This document shows positions 49,325 through 57,524 of a stretch of 64,000 bases of DNA, in pieces. The DNA is taken from NCBI GenBank assembly GCA_016710525.1, contig JADJVQ010000030.1, forward strand, positions 1 to 64,000, in the 5' to 3' direction. Source of the DNA: Burkholderiaceae bacterium (GTDB lineage: Bacteria > Pseudomonadota > Gammaproteobacteria > Burkholderiales > Burkholderiaceae_E). The notes below the pieces were generated by a model. That model worked only from the letters and a program-made list of their open reading frames with translations. It was not told the DNA's origin and ran no database searches. Both the position numbers and the translations under genes were made by a program. Numbering within the stretch: the stretch's first letter is position 1; every line of letters starts with the position of its first letter.

Positions 49325-50523
49325 AAGTGGGTGGTTTCGGGCTCGAGGTCTTCGGGCATGTCGGCGTGCACGATCTCGCCCTTGACGTTGGGATAGAGCG
49401 GACTGCCGCAGTCCTCGCAGAACTCGGGCTCGGTCACATCGGGCCAGACCCGCACTTCGGTCACCCCGGATTCGCGCAGCGTGGCGCGGATCATTTCGAG
49501 CGGCGACGGATCGTCGGTGTCGCTCTCGGCGCCCAGCAAGGGCCAGACGACGCCCTGAGCCACGTCTTCGACATCGCCGACCGACAAGCCGATGCGCAGC
49601 TCGTCGACCCGATCGGTGCCGAACGCCGCCACCGCCGCGAAGATTTCTTCGGGCTTGATCGACAGCGCATGGGTCAGGAAATGCACCGCCGCACGGATGG
49701 CGTAGGGCCGCACGCGCCGATCGGATTCGCGCATGTTGAGGTGGTACGCGTCCGGCAGCAGGCACTCGAAACCGCAGCCGGGCAGCAGCGGCTCGAGCGT
49801 GGGACGGCCCTGGGCAATCCAGTTCTCCAGGCACTGAACCCGGCTGGCGTGGTCGCCGGCCTCGGTCTCCTGCCACCGGAACAGCGCCGAGCCCTTGGGC
49901 GCAACCACCACGCCGAGCAGGTAACGCGTGTCGGCGAGCATCTCGGCGGTTTCGGGCAGCGCCTTCAGATCGAGGCGGGCCGACTGCCCCGAGATGGCGC
50001 TGTTGCCCAGCTTGCGCGCCAGGCGGCGCAACTCGGCAAAATCGCTGGGCATCTGGTCGATGCTGTACAGGTAGGGCGCCAGCCGGAACCGCGCCTGCGA
50101 GGCCAGCACATGGGATTGCCAATGCGCCGCCAGCGTCTGGGTCGCTTCGGTGGCAACCGGACCCGAGGGGATTCGAAAACGCGTCCAGACCACCAGAGGA
50201 GCCGAAACCAGCAGGCACTGCCAGGGCTGACCGTCGACCTCGATCACCAGCGACTCGCTGGCGTCCTCGACCGCTTCGATCAGCGCGCTGTAGGCCTCGG
50301 TGTCGGCCTGATTCAGGCGATCGAGGGCATCGCTGACCGCCTGAGCGTGACCGCCGTCCAGGAGGCGCTCGATGCGCGCGGCCAGGGCGGCCTCCCAGAA
50401 ACGATCCTCGGTTCGGCTGCCGGAGTTGGACAACCCCAGCGCGGCCGCCACCAGACGTTCGGCATCAGGCGACAGATGCGACTTGCGATCTCGCAAGCCG
50501 CGGGAGTGGCGGGCTTCTTTCAT
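49318..50523 (-). CDS. DUF2863 family protein
   Basis: The product has 401 residues with no signal peptide. The recognisable end is PEFCEDCGSPLYPNVKGEIVHADM, with a Cys-x-x-Cys pair, as in DUF2863 proteins of Burkholderiales. The rest is helical and acidic, with LAPYLYSIDQMPSDFAELRR in the middle. The function is unknown. It ends 7 bp inside the SoxS-like gene from the opposite strand and is divergent from the S41 peptidase. The low number of basic residues fits a cytosolic protein. Confidence 0.85.
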   Translation of the reverse strand: MKEARHSRGLRDRKSHLSPDAERLVAAALGLSNSGSRTEDRFWEAALAARIERLLDGGHAQAVSDALDRLNQADTEAYSALIEAVEDASESLVIEVDGQPWQCLLVSAPLVVWTRFRIPSGPVATEATQTLAAHWQSHVLASQARFRLAPYLYSIDQMPSDFAELRRLARKLGNSAISGQSARLDLKALPETAEMLADTRYLLGVVVAPKGSALFRWQETEAGDHASRVQCLENWIAQGRPTLEPLLPGCGFECLLPDAYHLNMRESDRRVRPYAIRAAVHFLTHALSIKPEEIFAAVAAFGTDRVDELRIGLSVGDVEDVAQGVVWPLLGAESDTDDPSPLEMIRATLRESGVTEVRVWPDVTEPEFCEDCGSPLYPNVKGEIVHADMPEDLEPETTHFH

Positions 50524-50624
50524 CGGGCTTAGGGCTTGGCGAGCGGAATCGTGGATAACCCGCCATTCTAGCCGATCGGAGCGCCTGACTTGCCGGACGA
50601 CAGCGACCGCCTTACCCTGAGATC

Positions 50625-52161
50625 ATGACTGCAGCGCCCTCTACTCCTGCCTCTCCCGTCGCTCCGGCTCGTCTGGCGGCTTGCAGACTGACCGCCCCGG
50701 TGGGCGCCCCAACGTCCTGCCGGGAAGCCGCGCTGCCGGGCGAGAGGCGAGCGCGCGGCCGGGCGGCGCGCTCGCTCTCGGGCAGCCTGCTCGCGCTGAC
50801 GTTGCTGTCGCTGGGGAGCCTGGCCGGCTGCGGAGGCGCGAGCGATGCGGCCGCGCCAGTCGCGGCGCCCCGAGCCCCGACCCGAACGCGAATCCGGGCC
50901 CCGCGCCGCGCCTTCCCCCGCGCCTTCCCCGTTTCCCGCCCCCTCTCCGATACCGGCGCCTGCACCCGGTTCCCCCGGGGCCGCGACGGCCGAGATCGCC
51001 TACCTCGATGCCTACATGCGCAACTGGTACCTTTGGCGCGACCGGATGCCTAATCCTGATCTGAGCCAATTCGCCAGTGCGGGCGCCGCGCTCAAGGCGC
51101 TGACCGTCAGCGAGGACCGCTTCAGTTACATCGACGATGCGCAAACCTTCAATCAGTTCTTCGACGAAGGCCGCACCGTCGGATTCGGAATCGGCTACAC
51201 GGCACGCGATACGAGCGTGTGGATCCGGCTCATCCAGCCGCAATCGCCGGCCGCCCTCGCCGGCCTGAGACGCGGCGACCGGATACTGGCCATCAACTCG
51301 GTTCCCAGCGCCACCCTGATCGCCGAAGGCCGGCTGGACGCCGCTTTTGGTCCGATCGAGATTGGCTACAGCGGCCAGTTTTCGATCGAGCGTGACGGCC
51401 AGGTGCTGGATATCCGGGTCATCAAGCAGGCCTACTCGCTCAGCAGCGTGCTCGAAGCGCGGGTGATCGAAGCCAACGGGCGCAAGATCGGCTACGTCAA
51501 CCTGTACACCTTCAACTCGCCGGCCCGATCGGCGTGGTCGGGTGCGATCGCCATGCTCGCAGGCGCAGGCGCCCAGGATCTGGTCGTCGACCTGCGCGAC
51601 AACAGCGGCGGCCTGCTCGCGCTGGCTGCGGACATCGCTTCGTCGCTGGCGCCGGCTGATGCACCTGGAAAGCTCTTCCTGCGCTCGGAGTACAACAGCG
51701 CCCACTCGGGCAGCGACATCCAGTATCGGTTCTCGGCGCTGCCAGGCCTGGGCCGCTTCGAGCGCCTGGCCTGGCTGACCAGCGAGAGAACCTGTTCGGC
51801 CTCCGAGGCGCTGATGATCGGACTGCGGCCGTATCGAAGCTCGCCCGTGATCGGCAGCACCACCTGCGGCAAGCCGGTTGGCTTCAATCCGGAACAGCGC
51901 GAGGGCAAGGTCTACAACATCGTCACGTTCCGGCTGATCAACAGCCTTGGCGAGTCGGACTACTTCAACGGCCTGGCGCCGACCTGCGTGGTGAACGACG
52001 ACTTCCGCAAACCCTTGGGCGACCCGTCTGAATCGCTCTTCGCGGCGGCCATCGACGCCTTGAACGGCCGGGCCTGCCCCAGTGCGCCGGTGCCCAAGGC
52101 AACGACCACCCGCCCGGCGCCAAGACGGTGGGATCTGGCGGCGCAGATCGGGGTGAAGTGA
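50625..52161 (+). pseudogene. S41 family C-terminal processing peptidase lipoprotein, frameshifts in linker
   Basis: A signal peptide with lipobox SLAGCGGAS (from the ATG at 50625, about residues 47-75) is followed by a Pro/Ala-rich linker that passes through three frames (breaks near 50870 and 50915; each is repaired by one added base). From 50988 on, a PDZ domain (GFGIGYTARDTSVWIRLIQP, AALAGLRRGDRILAIN) and the protease domain are intact: DLVVDLRDNSGGLLALAADI, the catalytic serine in TCSASEALMI and the lysine-containing TTCGKPVGF. S41 enzymes trim unfolded or specific periplasmic proteins. The lipid anchor suggests outer or inner membrane attachment. If sequence errors are corrected the gene is about 513 codons. 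Confidence 0.82.
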
Positions 52162-52167
52162 TCAGGG

Positions 52168-52199
52168 GCGCGCTGCGCCTTTAGCGCGCTGCGCCTTTA
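52168..52199 (+). repeat. Tandem 16-bp duplication
   Basis: Two exact adjacent copies of GCGCGCTGCGCCTTTA lie 6 bp after the peptidase stop. A third partial copy (CGCTGC) follows. The 102-bp convergent gap has no gene. Confidence 0.7.
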
Positions 52200-52263
52200 C
52201 CCCGCTGCACTCTCGCCGTGCTGCGCGGATGCGCCCGAGCGGCCCTGCGGCCCGGACGCCCGC

Positions 52264-54045
52264 CTACCACCAGCCCGTCACCGTGGCGCCAACGTAGCGG
52301 CGCCAATAGCCGCTGCCACCGCTGGCGCTGCCAAGGCCACTGCCCGAACCGCCGGCAAACAGCCGCAGCCGCCACAAGGGCGACAGGTCGCGCCCCAGCG
52401 AGAACTCCCAGAGATTGGGCGATCCCGAACTGCGGTTGCCGAAACCGTCGGTCTCGCGCGAGACGCCCAATCCAAGACGGGCCTGGATCTCCCAGGGCTG
52501 AGCGTCGTGGTACAGGCCCACATAGGCCCGCGCCTCGTTGTAGTGACGGGGATTCCAGTAGCCGCGCGCCGCGCGCTGCGGACCGGTGGGGTCCGAACTG
52601 CTGAAAGCCTGGCCTTCGAGGCCCACCACCACCTTGGGACGGAAACGCAGCGCATAGTCGATGCGCCCGTTGATTCGGTGCCGTTGGTTGCCGTCATCGA
52701 AGCGCAACGCCGCCAGGCTGGCGGCTGCCGACCAGCGCGGATCGGGCCGCCATTCGGCCCCCAGGGCCGCCACGTCGACCGTCACCCGGTTGCTCAGGGC
52801 CAGCGGTGTTTCGATCACTTCGCGCGACCACTCGGCGTCGACCCGGAGTCCGTCGCGCGGCACCCATTTCACCCGCGCCGACCCGGTCACCGGGGACCAT
52901 TGCGGATAGCGGTTGGCCGCGAGCGTCAGGCTAGGCCAGACCGTACCGCTGGCCGCATAGGGATCGCCGATGCGCCACCCATAGGTGGCACTGAGCCGGT
53001 CGCCGCGAGCCGCACCGAACGGGTCGGAGAGGTCGACGCGCCGCCAGGCGACATCGACCGAACGCGCTGGCCCTAGGCGGGCCGTCGCTCCCAGGAGAGC
53101 CGCGCGCGTCACGAGCCGATCGCGATCGGTTGCCCGTTCGAGCGTGGCCCAGGCCGTGGGCCTGAGCTCACGGCTGGTCCGCCAGCGCCGCAGCCATTGG
53201 GCATCGGCCAGCGGCACGCCGTCGAGCGTGTCGTGAGCCAGGTCCTCGAAGCCCGCCCAGCGCAATGCGCGAGCCACTTCGAGGCGTTCGTCATGATTGG
53301 CAGGTGCGCCGATCCCGCGCCAGGTGGCCAACGCAGCCCGATGCCGACCGGCAAAATTGCGCGCCTGGGCCAGGCCAAGACCGCTCAGCCGATCCTCGGG
53401 ATACTTCGCGGTGAGCGCTTCGAACGCGGTGATCGACTCGGCATGCCGATCGACCCACAACAGCATCTGCGCCCGCCGCCGCTGCATCGGCAAGTCGTCG
53501 GGCTTCAGCGCCAGCGCGCCGTCATAGGCCAGCAGCGCGTCGTCCAGGCGCCCGAGCGTCTGGCGCGCCTCGGCCAGACCGCGCCAGGCCTCCGTGCGAA
53601 TCGCCAGCGGCCGAGCCGATCGGGTCAGTTCGACGAACAGCGGTTCTGCACCCGCCGCGTCGCCTCCCCACAAGCTTTGCCAGGCCAGCGAGTCGAGCAC
53701 GTCATCGCGACGCTGGGGCGCGAACGCCAGCAGTTCGCGGTACAGGGCCGCCGACTCCCGGTTGCGGTCGGCATACCCGAGCACCCGCGCCAGTTCGATG
53801 GCCAGGTCGTCGTCGCGCGGACTTTGCACGCGCAGCCCCTGGTACAGCGCGATGGAGGCCGGATAGTCGCGCGCCTGCATCAGCGCGCGGGCGCGCTCGA
53901 TCGTGGCCGCCCGGTCGATGGGCGCCGCGGTGCCGCCGCGCCCGCCGTCCGTGCCCGCCGATGGACCTGCCGGCGCCTGCGCCCAACCCTGAGCCAGCAG
54001 CAGGCTGGTTGCAGCACCGAGGATCAGCCGATTGGCCGACCTCAA
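52264..54045 (-). CDS. TPR and outer-membrane beta-barrel protein (PgaA/YaiO-like)
   Basis: The product has 593 residues, starting at a TTG at 54045 that overlaps the glycosyltransferase stop (TTGA). A signal peptide (LILGAATSLLLAQGWAQA) is followed by four to six TPR-like helical repeats (residues ~45-300; for example RARALMQARDYPASIALYQG). The second half is a beta-barrel with alternating strands and a terminal Trp-Trp. The architecture is that of PgaA, the export porin for poly-N-acetylglucosamine, but shorter (PgaA is ~800). It is the last gene of a PEP-CTERM/polysaccharide operon. No deacetylase (PgaB) is present. Confidence 0.8.
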   Translation of the reverse strand: MRSANRLILGAATSLLLAQGWAQAPAGPSAGTDGGRGGTAAPIDRAATIERARALMQARDYPASIALYQGLRVQSPRDDDLAIELARVLGYADRNRESAALYRELLAFAPQRRDDVLDSLAWQSLWGGDAAGAEPLFVELTRSARPLAIRTEAWRGLAEARQTLGRLDDALLAYDGALALKPDDLPMQRRRAQMLLWVDRHAESITAFEALTAKYPEDRLSGLGLAQARNFAGRHRAALATWRGIGAPANHDERLEVARALRWAGFEDLAHDTLDGVPLADAQWLRRWRTSRELRPTAWATLERATDRDRLVTRAALLGATARLGPARSVDVAWRRVDLSDPFGAARGDRLSATYGWRIGDPYAASGTVWPSLTLAANRYPQWSPVTGSARVKWVPRDGLRVDAEWSREVIETPLALSNRVTVDVAALGAEWRPDPRWSAAASLAALRFDDGNQRHRINGRIDYALRFRPKVVVGLEGQAFSSSDPTGPQRAARGYWNPRHYNEARAYVGLYHDAQPWEIQARLGLGVSRETDGFGNRSSGSPNLWEFSLGRDLSPLWRLRLFAGGSGSGLGSASGGSGYWRRYVGATVTGWW

Positions 54046-55307
54046 GAACCGCTCCCGGCACGCTGAGTGGTCCAGGTGACCGGGTCGTGGCCGGGGCGGC
54101 GAATCAGGTAGGGCAGCGCGATCACGGTTGCCATCGCGAGAAACATCCAATAAAGAATGGGGTACCAGACGGCATACGGATAGAACCGGAGAATGCTCTG
54201 ATCGTATCGCCGATCGATCAGCGCGCCCACGACCAGTTGCAAAAGGCACAACGTTCCGATCGTCATTCCCCATAAATTGGGGATCGGGGAAGCGCCGACC
54301 GGCGGCATCCCGACCGCATACGACACGCCCCAGATCGACGTCAGCGACACGAAGCACAGTGCCCACATCGTCGACAGGAAGGATTCGGCAAACACCGGCC
54401 ACATGCGTCGCAGCCGCCAGTGGGCCAGGATGTCGGCATGCTTGCGCATCACCTGCATCAGGCCGCGCGACCAGCGCAGGCGCTGATGCCACAAGCCTTT
54501 GTACGACAGCGGCACCGTCATCCAGCAGATCGCCCGGGGCTCGTAGCGGACATCGTAGAAGCGCTTTTGCAGTTTCCAGGTGAGCTCGATGTCTTCGGTC
54601 GGCATGTTCGGACTGAATCCGCCCACGTCCAGCACCGCGCTTCGGCGCAGCAGCGTCACCACGCCGGAAACGGTCGTGATTCGGCCCCAGATGCGCTGGG
54701 AACGGCGCAGCAGACTGACGATCGACGAGAATTCGATCGCCTGAAGGCGCGCGATGAACGACTCGGTGTTGCGGACCCGCGGATTGCCGGTGACGGCCGC
54801 GACGCGCGCATGTTGGAAGTGCGGCACCAGCCAGTGGAGCATATCGGGTGCCGGCTCGGCATCGGCATCGAGGATCAGGACGAGTTCGCCGCGCGCCAGC
54901 GGAAGCGCATCGTTCAGCGCCAGCGCTTTTCCTTCGTTGGTGACCTTGCGAACCAGGCGGATCCGGGAGTTGGCGATCAGCGACACCAGGGCGTCGACTG
55001 TCCGGTCGGTGGATCCGTCATCCACGACGATGACTTCGAGATCGGGGTAGTCCATCGCCAGGACCGCGGTCAGCGCCCGCCGGATCACCGCTTCTTCGTT
55101 ATGCGCAGGCACCAGCACGGTGACGGTCGGCCACCCCTCGGGATGCGGAGGCGCCGGAGGATCGGCTTCTTCCCAGCGCAGCCGGAACAGCCATGCCGTG
55201 GTGATCCACATGATGCTCGTGGCGATCGGGTAGGCCGCGAAGTACACCAGCGCCCACCAGTAAAGGCGCGAGTGCTGAACGTCGTAGAGGAAGGATTCGA
55301 TCGTCAC
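54042..55307 (-). CDS. Family 2 glycosyltransferase (PgaC-like, processive)
   Basis: The product has 421 residues from the GTG at 55307, which overlaps the previous stop (GTGA). An N-terminal membrane pair (YWWALVYFAAYPIATSIMWI) precedes the catalytic domain with VTVLVPAHNEEAVIRRAL, VIVVDDGSTDRT, LVLILDADAEPAPDML, the TEDIELTWKLQ motif and QRLRWSRGLMQV, the processive GT2 signature. Three to four C-terminal helices follow. This is the PgaC/IcaA layout, which polymerises UDP-N-acetylglucosamine or a related sugar across the inner membrane. It sits between a PgaD-like protein and a PgaA-like porin. Confidence 0.92.
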   Translation of the reverse strand: MTIESFLYDVQHSRLYWWALVYFAAYPIATSIMWITTAWLFRLRWEEADPPAPPHPEGWPTVTVLVPAHNEEAVIRRALTAVLAMDYPDLEVIVVDDGSTDRTVDALVSLIANSRIRLVRKVTNEGKALALNDALPLARGELVLILDADAEPAPDMLHWLVPHFQHARVAAVTGNPRVRNTESFIARLQAIEFSSIVSLLRRSQRIWGRITTVSGVVTLLRRSAVLDVGGFSPNMPTEDIELTWKLQKRFYDVRYEPRAICWMTVPLSYKGLWHQRLRWSRGLMQVMRKHADILAHWRLRRMWPVFAESFLSTMWALCFVSLTSIWGVSYAVGMPPVGASPIPNLWGMTIGTLCLLQLVVGALIDRRYDQSILRFYPYAVWYPILYWMFLAMATVIALPYLIRRPGHDPVTWTTQRAGSGS

Positions 55308-55747
55308 GGTCCAGCCGCGCGATAGTGCTTGTCGCCGTCCACGACTTCGATGATGACGATCCGGGCCGTACGCAAGGCCGACCAGTCTGCCTTCACCTCG
55401 CGCCCGTTCCAGTCCTTGGCGTAATCGGCGGGCAGCAGCACGGTGCGAGATCTCGGCCCCTTGCGGCGGTGAAGCGCGATGTTGTGCACCACCCAGATCA
55501 GGGTCACCGTGGGCAAGGCGATCAGCGAGCCCGCGATCAGCACCACCAGGTCGCCGCTGTCCCAGGGCCGGGCCGCCACCCGAAACCACATCCAGACGAA
55601 TCCGGCCCAGCCGGCCAGCAGCAAGATGAAATGGATAAGCGCCTGTGTGGACCGAAGCCTCGGGCGGCCCGCGGCGGGCTGGCTGCCCGGGCTGCGCGCC
55701 CTGGCCCGGCTGCGTCGCGGGGAAACCGGTGCCGCGGGCTCAGGCAA
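55304..55747 (-). CDS. PgaD-like small membrane protein
   Basis: The product has 147 residues from a TTG at 55747 inside the end of the PEP-CTERM gene. Two membrane helices (ALIHFILLLAGWAGFVWMWF, LVVLIAGSLIALPTVTLIWV) are followed by a cytosolic tail with WNGREVKADWSALRTAR and DGDKHYRA. PgaD has two helices and a short tail and assists PgaC. Sequence identity to PgaD is not obvious by eye, so this rests on topology and position directly before the PgaC-like gene. Confidence 0.65.
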   Translation of the reverse strand: MPEPAAPVSPRRSRARARSPGSQPAAGRPRLRSTQALIHFILLLAGWAGFVWMWFRVAARPWDSGDLVVLIAGSLIALPTVTLIWVVHNIALHRRKGPRSRTVLLPADYAKDWNGREVKADWSALRTARIVIIEVVDGDKHYRAAGP

Positions 55748-56648
55748 GATGCAACGGAGTTCGGCGTCGCCGCCAGGAACCCGCTCCGGCGATAAGCGCA
55801 GCCAGCCCGGCCAGAGCCAGCGAGCCCGGGACCGGAATCTGGGCGACCAGAAACTCGGTCGGAATCACTTCCCAGTCGGTGGATCCGTTGCGGGCCCAGC
55901 GCAGATCGATCACGCCGGCCTCCAGGCGATCCCAAGCGCCGAGTTCGTACTGATAGAGCCCGGGCGTCAGCAGGAAGTCATTGGCGAAGCCCAGCCGGTC
56001 GCGCGGGTTCAGGAAATCCTGAGCGATCGACTGGCGCTGGCCATTGGCGCCATACAGGTCGAAGAAAAACCCGTCGTCATACAGCACGCTGAAATTGTAG
56101 AGACCGGCTTCGGCAATACGAATGTAGCCGGTATAGCGGGAGGTCCAGTTGTCCAGGTTGCCCGCCACGTTCTGCGCGACAACGCCAGGGCGGGCGATCG
56201 GGCAGCCCGAGGCGGGAATCCCGACCGAAATCGTCAGCGGCACGCCCTGGGCCGTGCCCCAGGTGAAGGAGTACCGAGTGTTGTAGCAGGTATCGCCGTG
56301 GTTGATCTGGCTGACCACGCCGCTCGATTCGCCCAGCCGGGGGATGCCGCTGCCACCCGGGGCGTTGATCGCATCCCAATCGGCCTTGCCCCAGATGCCC
56401 GTCCCCCAGGAGTAGGTTCCGATAGGGCTGCCCGTGCCGAACTGTCCGGGGTTGCCGTTGGCCGGTTCCTCCCACAGCACGGTACTCCCCTGCCAGTTGC
56501 CATCGATCGCGACGAAACTCGCATTGGAGCCGAAGACGGCCACGCTGTAGTTTTCGATCAGCGGTGCAAAGGCGACAGGGATCGCCTGCACAGGCATCGC
56601 CAGGGCGGCCAGCGCTGCGGCGAGCGAGGAGAGGGCGAAACGATTCAT
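55740..56648 (-). CDS. PA14-like PEP-CTERM sorting domain protein
   Basis: The product has 302 residues. It has a Sec signal peptide (LAAALAALAMPVQA) and a PA14-like ligand-binding region (TSRYTGYIRIAEAGLYNFSV, LYDDGFFFDLYG, WDRLEAGVIDLRWARNG). The C-terminus is a variant PEP-CTERM signal: Pro-Val-Pro-Gly-Ser-Leu-Ala-Leu, a hydrophobic helix, and Arg-Arg-Arg-Arg. The central Glu of PEP is Val. Exosortase-dependent sorting to the cell surface is expected. It overlaps the PgaD-like start by 8 bp, so it is the first gene of a polysaccharide operon, a strong hint that the protein acts with the polymer at the surface. Confidence 0.85.
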   Translation of the reverse strand: MNRFALSSLAAALAALAMPVQAIPVAFAPLIENYSVAVFGSNASFVAIDGNWQGSTVLWEEPANGNPGQFGTGSPIGTYSWGTGIWGKADWDAINAPGGSGIPRLGESSGVVSQINHGDTCYNTRYSFTWGTAQGVPLTISVGIPASGCPIARPGVVAQNVAGNLDNWTSRYTGYIRIAEAGLYNFSVLYDDGFFFDLYGANGQRQSIAQDFLNPRDRLGFANDFLLTPGLYQYELGAWDRLEAGVIDLRWARNGSTDWEVIPTEFLVAQIPVPGSLALAGLAALIAGAGSWRRRRTPLHLA

Positions 56649-56674
56649 GATGCTCTCGACAAATCAATTAGGGA

Positions 56675-56693
56675 GCGCCCCCGACGGGGGCGC
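56675..56693 (-). terminator. Hairpin between dnaQ and the PEP-CTERM operon
   Basis: GCGCCCCC and GGGGGCGC form a perfect 8-bp stem with a GAC loop, followed on the minus strand by TCCCTAATTGATTTG. It likely ends dnaQ transcripts. As it lies just 27 bp before the PEP-CTERM start, it could also fold in that gene's leader. Confidence 0.6.
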
Positions 56694-56801
56694 CATTCAT
56701 CGCGGCCAAACGACCATTCGTCAGACTTGTAACACGACCGATCGGGATTCAAACAGGCAATAAATCACGTGCGAAGCAGTCGTTCACCACCCCAACCGGC
56801 C

Positions 56802-57524
56802 TCACCGATCGGACTCGAGGCGATCCCAAAGCGCAGGGCTCCTGGCCTCTTTGGCGATGGCCGCCAGCAGTGCCTGGTGGGCGGCGTTTTCGGCCTCGCC
56901 CGCCGGGACCACGAGCAGCCCGGCCGGAGGCCAGGGGCGCTGGCCTTCCTGGGACTGCCCGGGATCGGGACGCGCATGCAGCGCGATCTCCAGGCTCTCC
57001 TGGCCGCGTGTCATGGCGAGATAGACATCGGCCAGCAGTTCGGCATCGAGCAGCGCACCATGCAGCTTGCGGTGGGCGTTGGAAATGCCGTAGCGGTCGC
57101 ACAGCGCGTCGAGCGAATTGCGCTTGCCGGGGTGCAGCTCGCGGGCCAATGCCAGCGTGTCGAGCACGCGGCAATGCTCGCGAAACGGCCGCTCGCCCAC
57201 TCGGGCGAGTTCGGCGTCCAGGAAGCCGACGTCGAAGGGGGCGTTGTGGATGATGACTTCGGCCTGCCCGACGAACGACAGAATGTCGCGGGCCACCTCA
57301 TTGAAGCGCGGCTTGTCGCGCAGCATGTCCCATGACAGGCCATGGACCGCCTGCGCCCCCTCGTCGATCGCCCGTTCGGGATTGAGATAGAAGTGCAGCG
57401 TATTGCCGGTGACCCGGCGATTGACCACTTCCAGGCATCCGATCTCGATGATCCGGTGCCCGTCGTCCACGGTCAGCCCGGTCGTTTCGGTATCGAGCAC
57501 GACCTGGCGCAATCCCTCGCTCAT
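56802..57524 (-). CDS. dnaQ: DNA polymerase III epsilon subunit (proofreading exonuclease)
   Basis: The product has 240 residues. The DEDDh motifs are all present: VVLDTETTGL (Exo I), HNAPFDVGFLDAEL (Exo II), and HGALLDAELLADVYLAM (Exo III with His and Asp). RKLHGALLDA and the short clamp-binding QxxL-like tail fit betaproteobacterial DnaQ. It removes misincorporated bases in replication. Its ATG overlaps the RND pump stop by one base (TGATG). In most relatives dnaQ directly follows rnhA; here 5.8 kb separates them. Confidence 0.95.
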   Translation of the reverse strand: MSEGLRQVVLDTETTGLTVDDGHRIIEIGCLEVVNRRVTGNTLHFYLNPERAIDEGAQAVHGLSWDMLRDKPRFNEVARDILSFVGQAEVIIHNAPFDVGFLDAELARVGERPFREHCRVLDTLALARELHPGKRNSLDALCDRYGISNAHRKLHGALLDAELLADVYLAMTRGQESLEIALHARPDPGQSQEGQRPWPPAGLLVVPAGEAENAAHQALLAAIAKEARSPALWDRLESDR

